Assembly: GCA_006538405.1 (NCBI GenBank)
Contig: BJKQ01000001.1
Span: 4,030,001 to 4,094,000 of the forward strand
DNA from: Hansfordia pulvinata
Taxonomy: Eukaryota > Ascomycota > Sordariomycetes > Xylariales
Direction: 5' to 3'
Length of the DNA: 64,000 nt
In this document: piece by piece, positions 54,461-64,000 of the stretch
Layout: each line of letters starts with the position of its first letter
Numbering within the stretch: the first letter of the stretch is position 1
The notes under the pieces: generated by a model
Database searches by the model: none
What the model was told of the DNA's origin: nothing
What the model saw: the letters and a program-made list of their open reading frames with translations, nothing else
Made by a program: the position numbers and the translations under genes

Positions 54461-55462
54461 CTATTCCTCCTTGGGCTTCTGGATAGGGTTGCCCTTCTCG
54501 TCAACCAAGCCCTTGGCACGCATGACCTTGAGCGCATCGTGAATGGGGTCAAGCTCGGGCCGGGGCGCCCGGTGCGAGTCGAAGTAGCTGTCGGCCCAGG
54601 TGAAGTACTGGCCGTAGTTGCAAGTGAAGTACATGTGATGGAGGGTGTGGTGGGCGGGGCTGTTGATCCACTTCTCGAGCCAGTGGCCCGTGATCATGTC
54701 GCCGTCGTGGATGAAGATGGTCCAGATCTGGACGAGGATGAACAGGACCATGTAAAGATACTTCTGCATGGGGCAGATGAAGACAAAGACACTGCGGCAT
54801 GTTAGCTCAGGGGGAAAACGACAAAAGGGGCAAGACGCGGGGTCGCCATACTGGTAAGGCAAAGACTGGACGAAGCCGTCGACAGGGTGGAAGGCGAGAG
54901 CAGCCCAGGGGGTGGGAACAATCCACTTGTGGTGAGGCTTGTGGACGTATTTGTAGATGCTGGGGTGGTGCTCGATGCGGTGAATCCAGTAGATGCCAAT
55001 GTCGTTGAAGACCATGTAGAGGAGGGTCGAGATACCCATCCAGGCCCAGCCGTAGTCTTCGACGTTGGTGTAGAGCAGACTCTTGCCGCGGACCTCGGCC
55101 AGGAAGAAAGGCAGGGTGAAGATGTCGATGAAGGGGACCGCGAGGACGGAGGTCCAAATCTCCTTGCGGATTTGGTTTTTGAGGAAGCGTGGGTGGTATT
55201 CGAGGCGGCGGTCAAAGATGAAGTAGTAGGAGAAAGCGCTAAAGATGAAATAGAGGCTGAGGGCGCCAAAGCCCGCGATGGCGAGGATTGAGCAGATCTG
55301 GCGGTTTATGTCGTCGCGCGGCCACGCAGAGACTGGCACGGCAGGAGCGGCGCCATTGTAGCCGGTAGCCGTGGCATTGCTGGGGAAAGGGGGTTGAGGA
55401 ACCAGATAGGCGTAGGCCTTGTCGAGGATGAGGGGGTCGAGAATCTCGAGCGCGGTGTCCAT
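54461..55462 (-). CDS. erg3: C-5 sterol desaturase (ERG3)
   Basis: ER membrane enzyme that introduces the C5-C6 double bond into episterol during ergosterol synthesis, using cytochrome b5 electrons and oxygen. Exon 1 is 55462-54852, intron 54851-54792 (60 bp, GTATGG...GCTAAC...GCAG), exon 2 54791-54461; 313 residues. The di-iron histidine clusters are HRIEHH (161-166), HKPHH (174-178) and HHTLHH (251-256). Hydrophobic helices occupy about 57-83, 103-122, 140-160 and 212-232. The C-terminal region YFTCNYGQYFTWADSYFDSH matches fungal ERG3. The intron is a multiple of three without an in-frame stop, so retention would insert 20 residues into the loop after QSLPY; the spliced form QSLPYHVFVFICPM fits relatives. 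Confidence 0.93.
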   Translation of the reverse strand: MDTALEILDPLILDKAYAYLVPQPPFPSNATATGYNGAAPAVPVSAWPRDDINRQICSILAIAGFGALSLYFIFSAFSYYFIFDRRLEYHPRFLKNQIRKEIWTSVLAVPFIDIFTLPFFLAEVRGKSLLYTNVEDYGWAWMGISTLLYMVFNDIGIYWIHRIEHHPSIYKYVHKPHHKWIVPTPWAALAFHPVDGFVQSLPYQYGDPASCPFCRFPPELTCRSVFVFICPMQKYLYMVLFILVQIWTIFIHDGDMITGHWLEKWINSPAHHTLHHMYFTCNYGQYFTWADSYFDSHRAPRPELDPIHDALKVMRAKGLVDEKGNPIQKPKEE

Positions 55463-57230
55463 GGCGATGACGAAGGGGGCGAGGCCGGAGTGGCGGAGGC
55501 AGGGGAACCCGTGCGAAGAGATAAAGGTTCGGCTATGCAGTGGACCGTACGATCAGAGCCAGTGACCGAGACAGAAAGGCGGCAACGTGATGGAAAAGTG
55601 CCCGGCGGTGGATCGCGATTGAGTTTAAGCTGGCGTTGACGGACTGTGATCAGGCGGGTATAAACTGGCGGACCGGACCGAGTGGGCTAGGCGAGAGAAT
55701 GGGTTTCGGGATGACAGCGCAAGGGCCGGAAGCGCGTTCGGAGAGTAACGACAGCGGCCGAGCTGGGGAGGAGGGGGAGAGGAGCGGCAGCAGAGGTGGT
55801 CGTGAAGCTGGTGGTGAAGAGGGACGAAGGCGCGAAATGGGGCTGCCAGGCGGTTTTGTTGTGGCAGGAGACCGGGCAAGTAAGTACCGGGTGGGATGTT
55901 ATTTTTCGTCGCCGCGACTCGGGTGCGGTACCTGAATTGATGGAGGGAGATGGGTACCTTACTCGTACAGCCTGGATGGGAATGGGGTCGGGGGAGATGG
56001 GAATCTTCCAACGGGCGGATACAGAGCAGCGCTAGCTCTTGATTGGGCAAGGCGCATGCGACACAATGGCCCAGCTGCGAAGTAGGTCTACCTGATACAA
56101 CACTCGTAAGATTGGGACTGGCGCGAGCTCCCGAGTCGCCCTGCTGTCTTCGCTTCGCCGAGGGTTGTTTCTGGGACCGCGAATTCGAGTTGAGGAAGAT
56201 GGGAGTTGGTCGGTGTGGCCATGGGACGATTGTACAGATTCTACCCGAGCACATTGGCCGATTTGCCTGTGGAATGCAAGCGAGCACTGGTGCAGTGCTC
56301 TGCCTGGTTGAGTTCATGCGCAGTACCTCCTCGCCGGGGCGTGAGGTGGTTGTGGGGACGGGTCGCAAAAAGGGGCGCGGGGGCTTGGGTGGCCGGTACG
56401 AGTATCTACAGGTACCACCCCTACTGTACTGAGTACCGAGGCGAGAGGCCCAATCACGCCAGTCTGTACCTGCCGCTGGGCCACGCGCTTGCCTTGGCCT
56501 GCATTGTTGGGGGAGACCCCTTGAACCACTCGACCCGGCATCGGTCTACCCGCTAGATACTTAGGTACATGTAGATCTGGGAGACTGGGCTGGCGCTGGC
56601 GCCCGTCTGCCACTTGCCATCCAATGGTCCGATGCCGCCGTGGCATGATTCGGATCGGCCATCCTCCGAGCTAGGAGGACCGGGATGAGCACGTTCACGT
56701 GTACTCGTAGGTACCTTGGGTGCTCGTTCAAGTACCAACGCCTGCCAAATCGAACCTTGCCCGACTCCCCCAAACACCTTCATTGGATGCATCTATCGTC
56801 ACACAGGGTATGTCACTCCAGACACGCTCTATTGCACAGAACCGCAAAATTCCAAATCAAAGCGAAGATTGCGGAAAATGATCACGCTTTGGCATACTTC
56901 GAGGCAGGCACGGCAGGTCGAGAGGTCAAGCACTCGTAGGCACATCTCCGTATATTCATGTACTCGCACCTCGCTCCCGAAATCGGCCTCGGAAACTGAC
57001 CCCAAGGGGCACGTTATGTATGTATGTACTCCAAAAAGACGATTTAACCGGCCGCATCTACCCGAACCCACGGCCAGTGCGCGCTTCTTCTTATCCTGGC
57101 TGGCTGGATCAGATAAGACGCCGTGGCCCTTTTTTTCTATATCTATACCATCGTCTCGTCCTGGCAGATGCTTCCATGACTGTTTCCTGTCCGCGACAAC
57201 AGCCATGGTGCTGGCGTGGCGCTCTACTCC
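55463..57230. other. Intergenic region: ERG3 promoter and 3' flank of the small secreted protein
   Basis: 1.8 kb. No gene recognised. TACGAGTA-family copies lie at 55960, 56397 and 56702, the last fused to AGGTACCT (56709-56716), and ACTCGTA at 56102 and 56932. Confidence 0.5.
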
Positions 57231-57836
57231 CTAGGGCAAAATGCCCTCCCCCTCCAGATCTTCAAACGAGTCGTCGGCCTTCGCCACTTGTGCTTGACCT
57301 CTCCAGAGCGTGATCTGTTGCCCATTCTCGTACTCAGTCCACATCAGATCGTGCGGGCGGAAGCTGTAAAATGGCCCGGTCTTCATAGGGAACTTAGTGC
57401 TGAGTAAATCGCCCACATCGGCCCTGTAGCTGGGCAGATGGATCGGATGATATGTCGTGGGCAACCAGGCCGTGATCCTCACCTCCTGGTCTGACAGCTT
57501 CGACTTCATCTCCCTGAGGTTGTCCGGATCCTTCAGAACGTACTCGAACGTCGAACCGTCGTCGGGCATATCCTTCCTCAAGAGAGTCGCCGTGAGCATG
57601 GCCTGTTCTGGGTTGTAGTGGGGGCCCCACGTGAATGTGAGCAGCAGGTCGTCCTGCAGCGTGGGCGACGTCAGCGGACCGCGACCAAGACTGGTGAATT
57701 TGTTGAAGTCGACGTTCGGGTCGCGCTTCCCGATCGTCGAGACCGGGCCTGCGATGGGGCTTGGGCTCGTGCCGCTGGGAGCAGCCACGACAGTGCCCAC
57801 AATGGCCGCCAGGCCGAGCAGTACAGATTGCAGCAT
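57231..57836 (-). CDS. Small secreted protein of unknown function
   Basis: Single-exon frame of 201 residues. The start at 57836 gives a clean signal peptide (MLQSVLLGLAAIVGTVVA), followed by a Pro/Ser/Gly-rich pro-segment ending in IGKRDPNVDF, where KR fits a Kex2 cleavage site. The mature part is mixed alpha/beta in appearance, without cysteines, with TFTWGPHYNPEQAMLTATLL and WTEYENGQQITLWRGQAQVA. I recognise no domain. Absence of cysteines argues against a typical disulfide-rich effector. A longer frame exists upstream but would bury the signal peptide. Function unknown; secretion is inferred. Confidence 0.7.
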   Translation of the reverse strand: MLQSVLLGLAAIVGTVVAAPSGTSPSPIAGPVSTIGKRDPNVDFNKFTSLGRGPLTSPTLQDDLLLTFTWGPHYNPEQAMLTATLLRKDMPDDGSTFEYVLKDPDNLREMKSKLSDQEVRITAWLPTTYHPIHLPSYRADVGDLLSTKFPMKTGPFYSFRPHDLMWTEYENGQQITLWRGQAQVAKADDSFEDLEGEGILP

Positions 57837-59847
57837 GGTGGGCGCGGGGATAAGGTGTGTAAGAAGAGGTATGCGAGTTTGAGTAAAGGTGAACACTGCC
57901 AGGTGGCTTTCCCGGCACACACACACACATGAGGGCCTGCGGCGCGCGGCCTCTTATAGTCAACAGCACGGCTTCTTATTTCGCGCCCGAGGGCCTGGGC
58001 CGGGGAGATCAAGCCCCCCGGTTTCCATTTATTTTTATTTTTATTTTTACCAATTCGGCCTTCTTCTCGATGCCGCCGAGTTTTCCCAACGAGGGGGGCA
58101 GGCAACAAGTAACGCAAAGAAAGAGCTCGTGCTAGGACAGCCCGCGCTGGGCGCTGCCGCCAACCCAGGCTGAAAGCCGCCACGCGACCGCGAGTTAGCC
58201 GGTTAGCACCCGTGTTTGATGGCCATGAAGTTATTTTGGTCCTGAGAATTGCCTCCGATGTCCGGATGCCCGGGATGAGCAACCAGGGGAGCGCCCTTGA
58301 CCATGGGGCTACCCCGTAGCGGCGGCAACATCCTCGTACTCCAGCCAGCTCGGTATAAGGCGCGAGGCTAACAAAGATTCGCAGCCCGACGACTGTGCGC
58401 GCCTCGACGCCACAGAGCCCATGCGATTCCCCGCCCCGGGTGGCCAACTGTCTATTCCCGACACTCTGGGCACCCGTGGCTTTTCCCCCCTCGGGGACGA
58501 TGGCTGCCTGCTTGTCTATTCCTGGCTACAAGCTCCGCCTGCTACCGAGTAGGTAGATTTGCTCGATCTGGGTCGGCCGGAGCAGACCGTGAGCGAAATT
58601 ACGTGAGAGGTTCTTGGCTCTTAATAAGTCTATTTTTCTGCTCTGGGGCCTTCCCCTGTAGTCTTGCGCGGAGGCGTGGAGCATGCAGAACACACCTGTC
58701 ACGCCGTCAGCTACAGCTCGAGAGGTTTTTTTTTTTTCTTTCTTTCTTTTTTTTTCATCGATTCGCCTCACTGGAATAAGCCTGCGCCTTGCTATGCTCG
58801 ATCCAACCCGGCATTCCGGAGCTTGCGATGCCTCTCGGTCCAGGAAGCCTCTCGGGGCTAGGTCCGACCGAACGTGGCCACTGTCACGATGTGGCGGTGG
58901 CCACATCACATCTCTCACTAGAAGCCTGCATCAGCAGAAAAGGCGACCACCTTGCCTTAAATAGCCACTCACCTTTCCGGCTAGAGTACGGCTCTCAGTC
59001 AGTCTGTGAATCGAGTGTCGAGGCAGTATGTTGAGGGAATAGAGGGCTATTCCCACCTGTCAATCCACTCAACTCATCTTGCTGCTCTTGCGAAACAAGC
59101 AGAGCAAGCACGCGCCGTTTCTCTCGCGGAAGGCGCGACGGGATGAGCTGAGCTCGCCTCGCATTCAAGCTAACATGTACCTTAGGTACTTGGGTGGACT
59201 CCCTGCTCGGTTCGTTCTCTTAGAGAGGCCAACCTCCTCACATCCCGTAGCATCATTGAAGATCAACCGCCTCTTCTGCACCACCGACGACAGGATGGAA
59301 GCACCAAGTACGCCCCCAGCCTGTGGTACTCTGCACAACAGCAACGAGCTGGACGTCGAAGGCCAATCTAGGTGCGGTGCCAACTCATAGGTCGACATGT
59401 TCTATTGAATGACGAACAGGCAAAGGTCCTCCGTTTGTTCCTGACGTCATCTGCCTGGCATTCAAGTTAAGTTGATCAAGTGCAGCAAGACTTTACATTC
59501 ACTCAATGATTGCTTAATCGCCTGAGGTGTTGTCGTGTTCAGGCCTCTTACAAGCAGTTGCTGGGCAGACGCAGCCCGCGCCAGGTCAACCTCGCTGCCG
59601 ACCCCGCGCCTCCCAAAGCGCCGTTTGCTGTAATGACATTCCGTTCATTGCGCCACTGACGGCGAAGCTGCTTTCTCTTCGCAACCTGAGATGCCTCAGT
59701 AATAGATGCTCTTTTGACTCTTGTCTTGCCCCCATTTTGCCTTCATCTTTCTTCCCTTCTCCACCCTTTCACAGGCTCTGCCCTCAACAACAACCACAAT
59801 AACCCGCCTTCCGCAAGCGAGCCAACTCCACGTGGGCAGGTGTCGAG
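57837..59847. other. Divergent intergenic region before the dynamin gene
   Basis: 2 kb. T-rich tracts at 58028-58055 and 58725-58755, and a polypyrimidine stretch just before the dynamin start (59700-59770). No gene recognised and no copy of TACGAGTA. Confidence 0.5.
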
Positions 59848-62431
59848 ATGGCAGACTCACGCACTGGTCTCGGGAATCAGTCCCTGCTCAGCAAAATCGA
59901 CAAGTTACGCGAGCTCAACATCGGCACGCTCGTCCCTCTGCCCCAGGTAGGCTCTCTCGAATGCGTCTTCCATATGCCAACAAGACTGATCCTCCGCGCA
60001 GCTGATTGTAGTCAGCGACCAGTCTTCGGGAAAAAGCTCTGTCCTAGAAGGGCTCACCGGGTTCTCGTTCCCCAGAGGTGCCGGACTCTGCACCCGCTTC
60101 GCTACGCAGATCACATGCCACCGCGATGCCCAGAAGAGAGTGAACGTGACCATCATTCCCCGCCCAAACGCGGACGAGACTGTCAAGCAGCGCCTTCTTG
60201 AGTTCCAGCGCCGTTTCACCGAGCTGAGCATCGATGAGCTCGTTCAGATCTTCGACGATGTACGTGTCTGTGCCGGCCCATTCTCAGAGAGACTAACACG
60301 TCACACAGGCCAACCAAGCCATGGGCATTCGGATGGATACGGCGGCTGGTGGTGCTGGTGGCGGTGCCTTTAGCCGGGACATTCTCAAAATTGAGATCAG
60401 CGGCCCCGATGTCAGTCCTCTCCGACAAGGTCGACATACCGCAAGCTGGCATGTAAATCATAGCAACCTCACCTTACCGTCATCGATGTTCCTGGTATCT
60501 TCCGAGTGCCATCTGCAGGTAAAGACGCCTGGCTGCTGAAGCACGGTTCACTGGCTCACAGGTCTACCAGGTCTCACTACGAAGAAAGACGTCAAGCTTG
60601 TGCACAGGATGTGCACATCGTACATGGCCAATTCTAGAACCATGTCAGATTGACGAAGTCTTCATCAATCACTCTCTTGGCTGACACGATGCTAGTATTC
60701 TTGCCGTTGTGCCGTGCAATGTCGACATCGCGACACAGGAGATTCTCAAGCTCGCCGAGGCAGCCGATCCCAGTGGGATCAGAACCATGGGTGTTCTCAC
60801 CAAACCAGACCTCGCCACAGAGAAGACAGGTCAAGGCGCTATAATCGACCTCCTTGCTGGAAGACGCCAGCCCTTGAAGCTGGGATACTACGTGGTGAAG
60901 AATCGTGGTGCCGACGATCAATCTTCGACCGTGTCCGATCGTCATGTGGCCGAGAACGCATTCTTTAAGGGCGCCCCATGGTCGACTGTCGCCGACCGTT
61001 GCGGTATCACATCTCTCCAGACTGAGCTCAGTGGCCTCTTGATGCGCAATACCAAGCAGGAATTCCCCAATGTGAAAATGGAGATCGAGAAGCGTCTGCG
61101 TCAGTGCCGAGCAATCTTGGAATTGATGGGACCTTCGCGAGCCACTCAAGACACACAACGGCTTTACTTAACCAGGATTGCCACGCGATTCCAGGCTATC
61201 ACACAGTCCGCTCTCAACGGGCATTATGTGGATGATTCCGTGTTTACAGAGGGTTCGAAATTCAAGCTAGCAACCAAGATCCTCGAGTTGAACGAAGAGT
61301 TCGCCAAGGTTTTCTGGAAAAAGGCCCATCTACATACATTTGGACCCCGCTCTGACGATGAGCAAGAATACCCTCAGTCGGATGATGGAGATGAGCAGGA
61401 CTCCGATGAAGATCAGGACTCGGACGAAGATGAGGACTCGGACGAAGATAAGGACTCGGACGAAGATACAGAAATGCAAGACTCCCAGGAAGAATCTGAA
61501 TCACACGCTGAGCAATGTGGTTCATCCGGCCTGACGTTCGATATCGATCTTAAAGGGTACCCTGAGCTGTCAGACATCATCATCACCGAGCCGTACAACT
61601 GCCCTGATCCGCAGAATGGCTCCATTTCCAAACACGTCGAGAGCGTATACAAGGCCAACCGTGGCCCCGATCTTGGAACTGTAAGTGAATTCGTCGAAGG
61701 CGCCAGTTGGAAGGGCACTGACAAGATTTCGAAAGTTCAATGGGTCCATCCTAGCTTCGGTATTCAAAACCCAGTCCGCCAAGTGGGAGCCGCTCGTGGC
61801 TGAACACGTCAGCAAGGCCATTGTGATTGTTCACGACTTCATTTACCAACTCCTTGCATATCTTTGTCCGGAGCAACAGACCAGAGATCAGCTATGGGAT
61901 GGGTTCCTGGTAGACGGGCTATGCGAGGGATACCGCATTGCCATGCGCCATGCCAATTTTCTCCTCGACGTCGAGCGCAATGGTCGACCTTCCACGTTCA
62001 ATCATTACTTCAACTCGAACGTTCAGAAGCAGCGCAGCGATGACATCACCAAGCTCGTGACTCGATACCAATCAAGGCCTCAAGGCTCTTCTGAGCCTCA
62101 CGTGCCTGTGAGTAAGCTCAATCGCGCCGTCACCGACATGTCCAACGCCGACCAAACCTGTGTCGACATCACCAATACCCTCGCCAGCTATTACAAAGTC
62201 TCTCGCAAGCGATTCGTCGTCGATTGTGTTTGCGCGCAGGTGGTCAATCACTTCTTGCTCGACCGTCCTGGCAGTCCCGTCAAGTCCTTCACCGCGGAGT
62301 TGGTGATGGGCCTGAGCGAAGATCAGCTTGACCAGATTGCCGGAGAGGATGCGTCGTCGAGGCTTCGCCGCCAGGCTCTGGCACAGGAGATCCAGAGCCT
62401 TGAAGCCGCCACAAAGGTCATGCGAGGATGA
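59848..62431 (+). CDS. Fungal Mx-like dynamin family GTPase with GED
   Basis: Self-assembling GTPase thought to act on membranes; the exact target is unknown. Exons are 59848-59946, 60002-60259, 60309-60410, 60464-60518, 60571-60643, 60696-61680 and 61736-62431; 755 residues. The G domain has G1 SDQSSGKSS (residues 38-46; relatives have Gly at 38), G3 DVPGIF, G4 TKPD and G5 VVKNRG. The stalk follows (SRATQDTQRLYLTRIATRFQ), interrupted by an acidic insertion of four DSDED-type repeats from an 18-bp tandem repeat at 61396-61467. The stalk resumes with FNGSILASVFKTQSAKWEPL, and a GTPase effector domain lies at the C-terminus (ITNTLASYYKVSRKRFVVD to the end). There is no PH or Pro-rich domain, unlike classical dynamins. 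This type is multi-copy in many Pezizomycotina. All six introns are short with canonical ends. Confidence 0.92.
61396..61467 (+). repeat. Four 18-bp in-frame tandem repeats in the dynamin gene
   Basis: Units start at 61396, 61414, 61432 and 61450 and encode QDSDED, QDSDED, EDSDED and KDSDED. Near-identical units suggest recent expansion. Confidence 0.9.
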
Positions 62432-63757
62432 AGTGCTTCGGCTGAGGAGATTCAGAGAACCGGAACTATGCGGCCTCATGGGTTGTTGTGATTCCCTCTT
62501 GTAATGAAAGCGACTGATGCTGGGAGTTGGTCACTGTCTCGGGGCAGGGAGAGAGGGTGTCGCAATGCTGACGGCTGCCGAATGTGAGGGAGGCCGGAGT
62601 AATCGACAACTAGCTCGCCGGCGTTCATTTGCATGTATTGGCCCGCTATTGCCTCAGTTGATAGTCCCAGCTACAGTCTGGGGGGAACACCAGTAATAGA
62701 GGCACTGAATATTCTACAGCCCGTCGGACACAATCGAGATGTCCTGCAGTACGTAAGTTTAATCTCACGCCGAGTACTTCCAGGTGAATCGGCTCGGACC
62801 CCGGGCTTCGGGGCTCTTCGCCTTGTCTGCCTGCAGACCGATGCCCGAGGGGAACCCAAATAACCGAAGCAGAGGGGCGGGCGAAGGCCGCGCCGGGAAG
62901 GGCCTGCTCTGCTGCCGTATGGCGCTGGGGCTCGGCTGAGGCGCTGCAGATAGATCCGGGAAAGCTGGCATTGGAGCGTATCGGTTTTCAACTCCCTGCC
63001 CGGGGAGACGCGGCCGGCCGTGCCCGCCCTGACGTCACGATTGCGCGCGGTTGCTCGGGACACTGGCGCAGGCCGCGCTGGGCCTGTCCGTCGCAATGGG
63101 CAGGGGCTTGACAGCACCTCGTCACGGGGATGGCAGGCGGAGCAGTGCGAGGTTCCAACCAGCGGCGGCAAAAACCTCTACGTCGCAATCTGCCCCCGAA
63201 GGATGAACGTTCCGGTGCCAGGTTTTCGGTCGGCAGACGCCGGTCGATCTCATCTCCCACTGGGAACCGATCTCTGCATGTGCTGCTTCGGCTCTGTGCT
63301 GCCGCATGCATAAATTTGCCTCGCTGGAAAGCCCGCCTGGACTCCAGGGCTCGAGGATCGAAAGCTAGACTTACGGAGTACTCAGGACACCAAGCATAGC
63401 AACGTAGACACGAGTCGGGGCGCGGACAACTACTGACAGAATCACAAAGCCGCACGATGCATCAGGAGAGAAGACGCGGGGAGCCGCGTCGTGGAAGAGT
63501 ATATTACGTTGTTAAAGATGGCCGGTCCGATAAGTCGTCCCGCTGCCAGCTCTTAATTAATCCAGTTTGCCGAGCGACAAGCCTGTAATACATGCGGATC
63601 CAAGCCAAGAGGCGAGTCCGCGGGGATATTCAAAACCCGGCAAAAAGCGCAAAGTTGCGCGTAATCATTTTCGACGCCTTAATGTAACTCCGTGTGCTCA
63701 CAATGGGCGTGTCGTGTCGTGATATTCGTAAAGCAATGATGGCCCCCCCACCCCTAG
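62432..63757. other. Convergent intergenic region at the right end
   Basis: 1.3 kb between the dynamin 3' end and the 3' end of the partial gene. Open frames are GC-driven and unsupported. Nothing else seen. Confidence 0.5.
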
Positions 63758-64000
63758 CTAGTAGCCCATATCAAATGAGTTGTAGCCATTAGCGTTGGGG
63801 TCGTCGGCTGGGGGCATGTCCATCGGCAAATTGTTGACGGCGAAATTCGTCTCGCCCAATCCATAGCCAGGGAGTCCTCCGACACCCAGAGTCAGGCCCA
63901 TGGCATGCTCGAACCCGTTACTCGCGAGCAAGTCGAACCTAAGACCGCTCGAGTCCAGGTATGACCACATGTTCTGGGTCTGATCCAGCGCCATCTGCGT
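63758..64000 (-). CDS. C-terminal end of an unidentified protein (cut by the window edge)
   Basis: Open to the right edge; about the last 80 residues are present, ending NANGYNSFDMGY and a TAG stop. The composition (Asn/Asp/Gly/Met/Pro, few charged residues, MWSYLDSSGLRFDLL) resembles C-terminal tails of fungal Zn(II)2Cys6 transcription factors, but no DNA-binding domain is visible, so this is a guess. An intron inside the shown part is not excluded. Confidence 0.45.
   Translation of the reverse strand, partial: TQMALDQTQNMWSYLDSSGLRFDLLASNGFEHAMGLTLGVGGLPGYGLGETNFAVNNLPMDMPPADDPNANGYNSFDMGY

Noticed and set aside
1..64000. Transposable elements or RIP-degraded repeats
   Set aside because: No transposase, reverse transcriptase, LTR or terminal inverted repeat was seen, and no block has the AT-rich, TA-biased composition expected after RIP.

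Overview
The window is nuclear DNA from a filamentous ascomycete (Pezizomycotina). Gene content and very G/C-rich third codon positions fit a Sordariomycete, perhaps Sordariales, but the species cannot be read from the sequence. Introns are 50-155 bp with GTRNGT donors, CTAAC/CTGAC-type branch points and YAG acceptors. Seventeen complete protein genes and one gene fragment can be supported. Long gene-free stretches between them carry microsatellites and dispersed short motifs. I found no tRNA, rRNA, CRISPR array or intact transposon.

Layout. 1.7-3.6 kb (+): NNP-family nitrate transporter, preceded by a GATA-rich promoter. 6.1-7.0 kb (-): GPI-anchored Ser/Thr/Pro-rich wall protein. 7-14 kb: no gene seen. 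14.0-15.6 kb (-): three-KH-domain RNA-binding protein. 18.3-19.5 kb (+): probable CENP-K/Sim4-like kinetochore subunit. 20.0-21.8 kb (-): secreted heme-thiolate peroxygenase. 24.1-25.6 kb (-): PTH11-type seven-helix receptor. 25.6-30.4 kb: no gene seen. 30.4-31.1 kb (+): dUTPase. 32.4-34.0 kb (+): pyridoxal kinase. 35.0-36.0 kb (-): PCNA with an ACGCGT cluster upstream. 37.4-39.6 kb (-): vezatin/Inp2-like membrane protein. 42.7-43.2 kb (+): EMC6. 43.8-46.4 kb (-): GTPBP1/2-like GTPase. 48.3-49.7 kb (+): SEC9 t-SNARE. 50.2-50.7 kb (+): SDHAF3. 51.2-53.8 kb (+): Dhr2-like DEAH helicase. 54.5-55.5 kb (-): ERG3 sterol C-5 desaturase. 57.2-57.8 kb (-): small secreted protein of unknown function. 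59.8-62.4 kb (+): Mx-like fungal dynamin. 63.8 kb to the right edge (-): C-terminal end of an unidentified protein.

Most genes are unrelated housekeeping functions, so there is no operon-like logic or biosynthetic cluster. Loose themes are genome duplication (dUTPase, PCNA, possible CENP-K) and membrane traffic or organelles (SEC9, EMC6, vezatin, dynamin, ERG3).

Two patterns stand out. First, the 8-mer TACGAGTA/TACTCGTA occurs about 35 times by eye, against roughly two expected by chance. All copies lie between genes and none in a coding exon or intron. Some copies form perfect 14-bp palindromes upstream of the peroxygenase, and some abut AGGTACCT. Second, five genes each need exactly one extra G/C in a short G/C run to read through. 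This points to systematic single-base deletions in the assembly rather than five independent pseudogenes.
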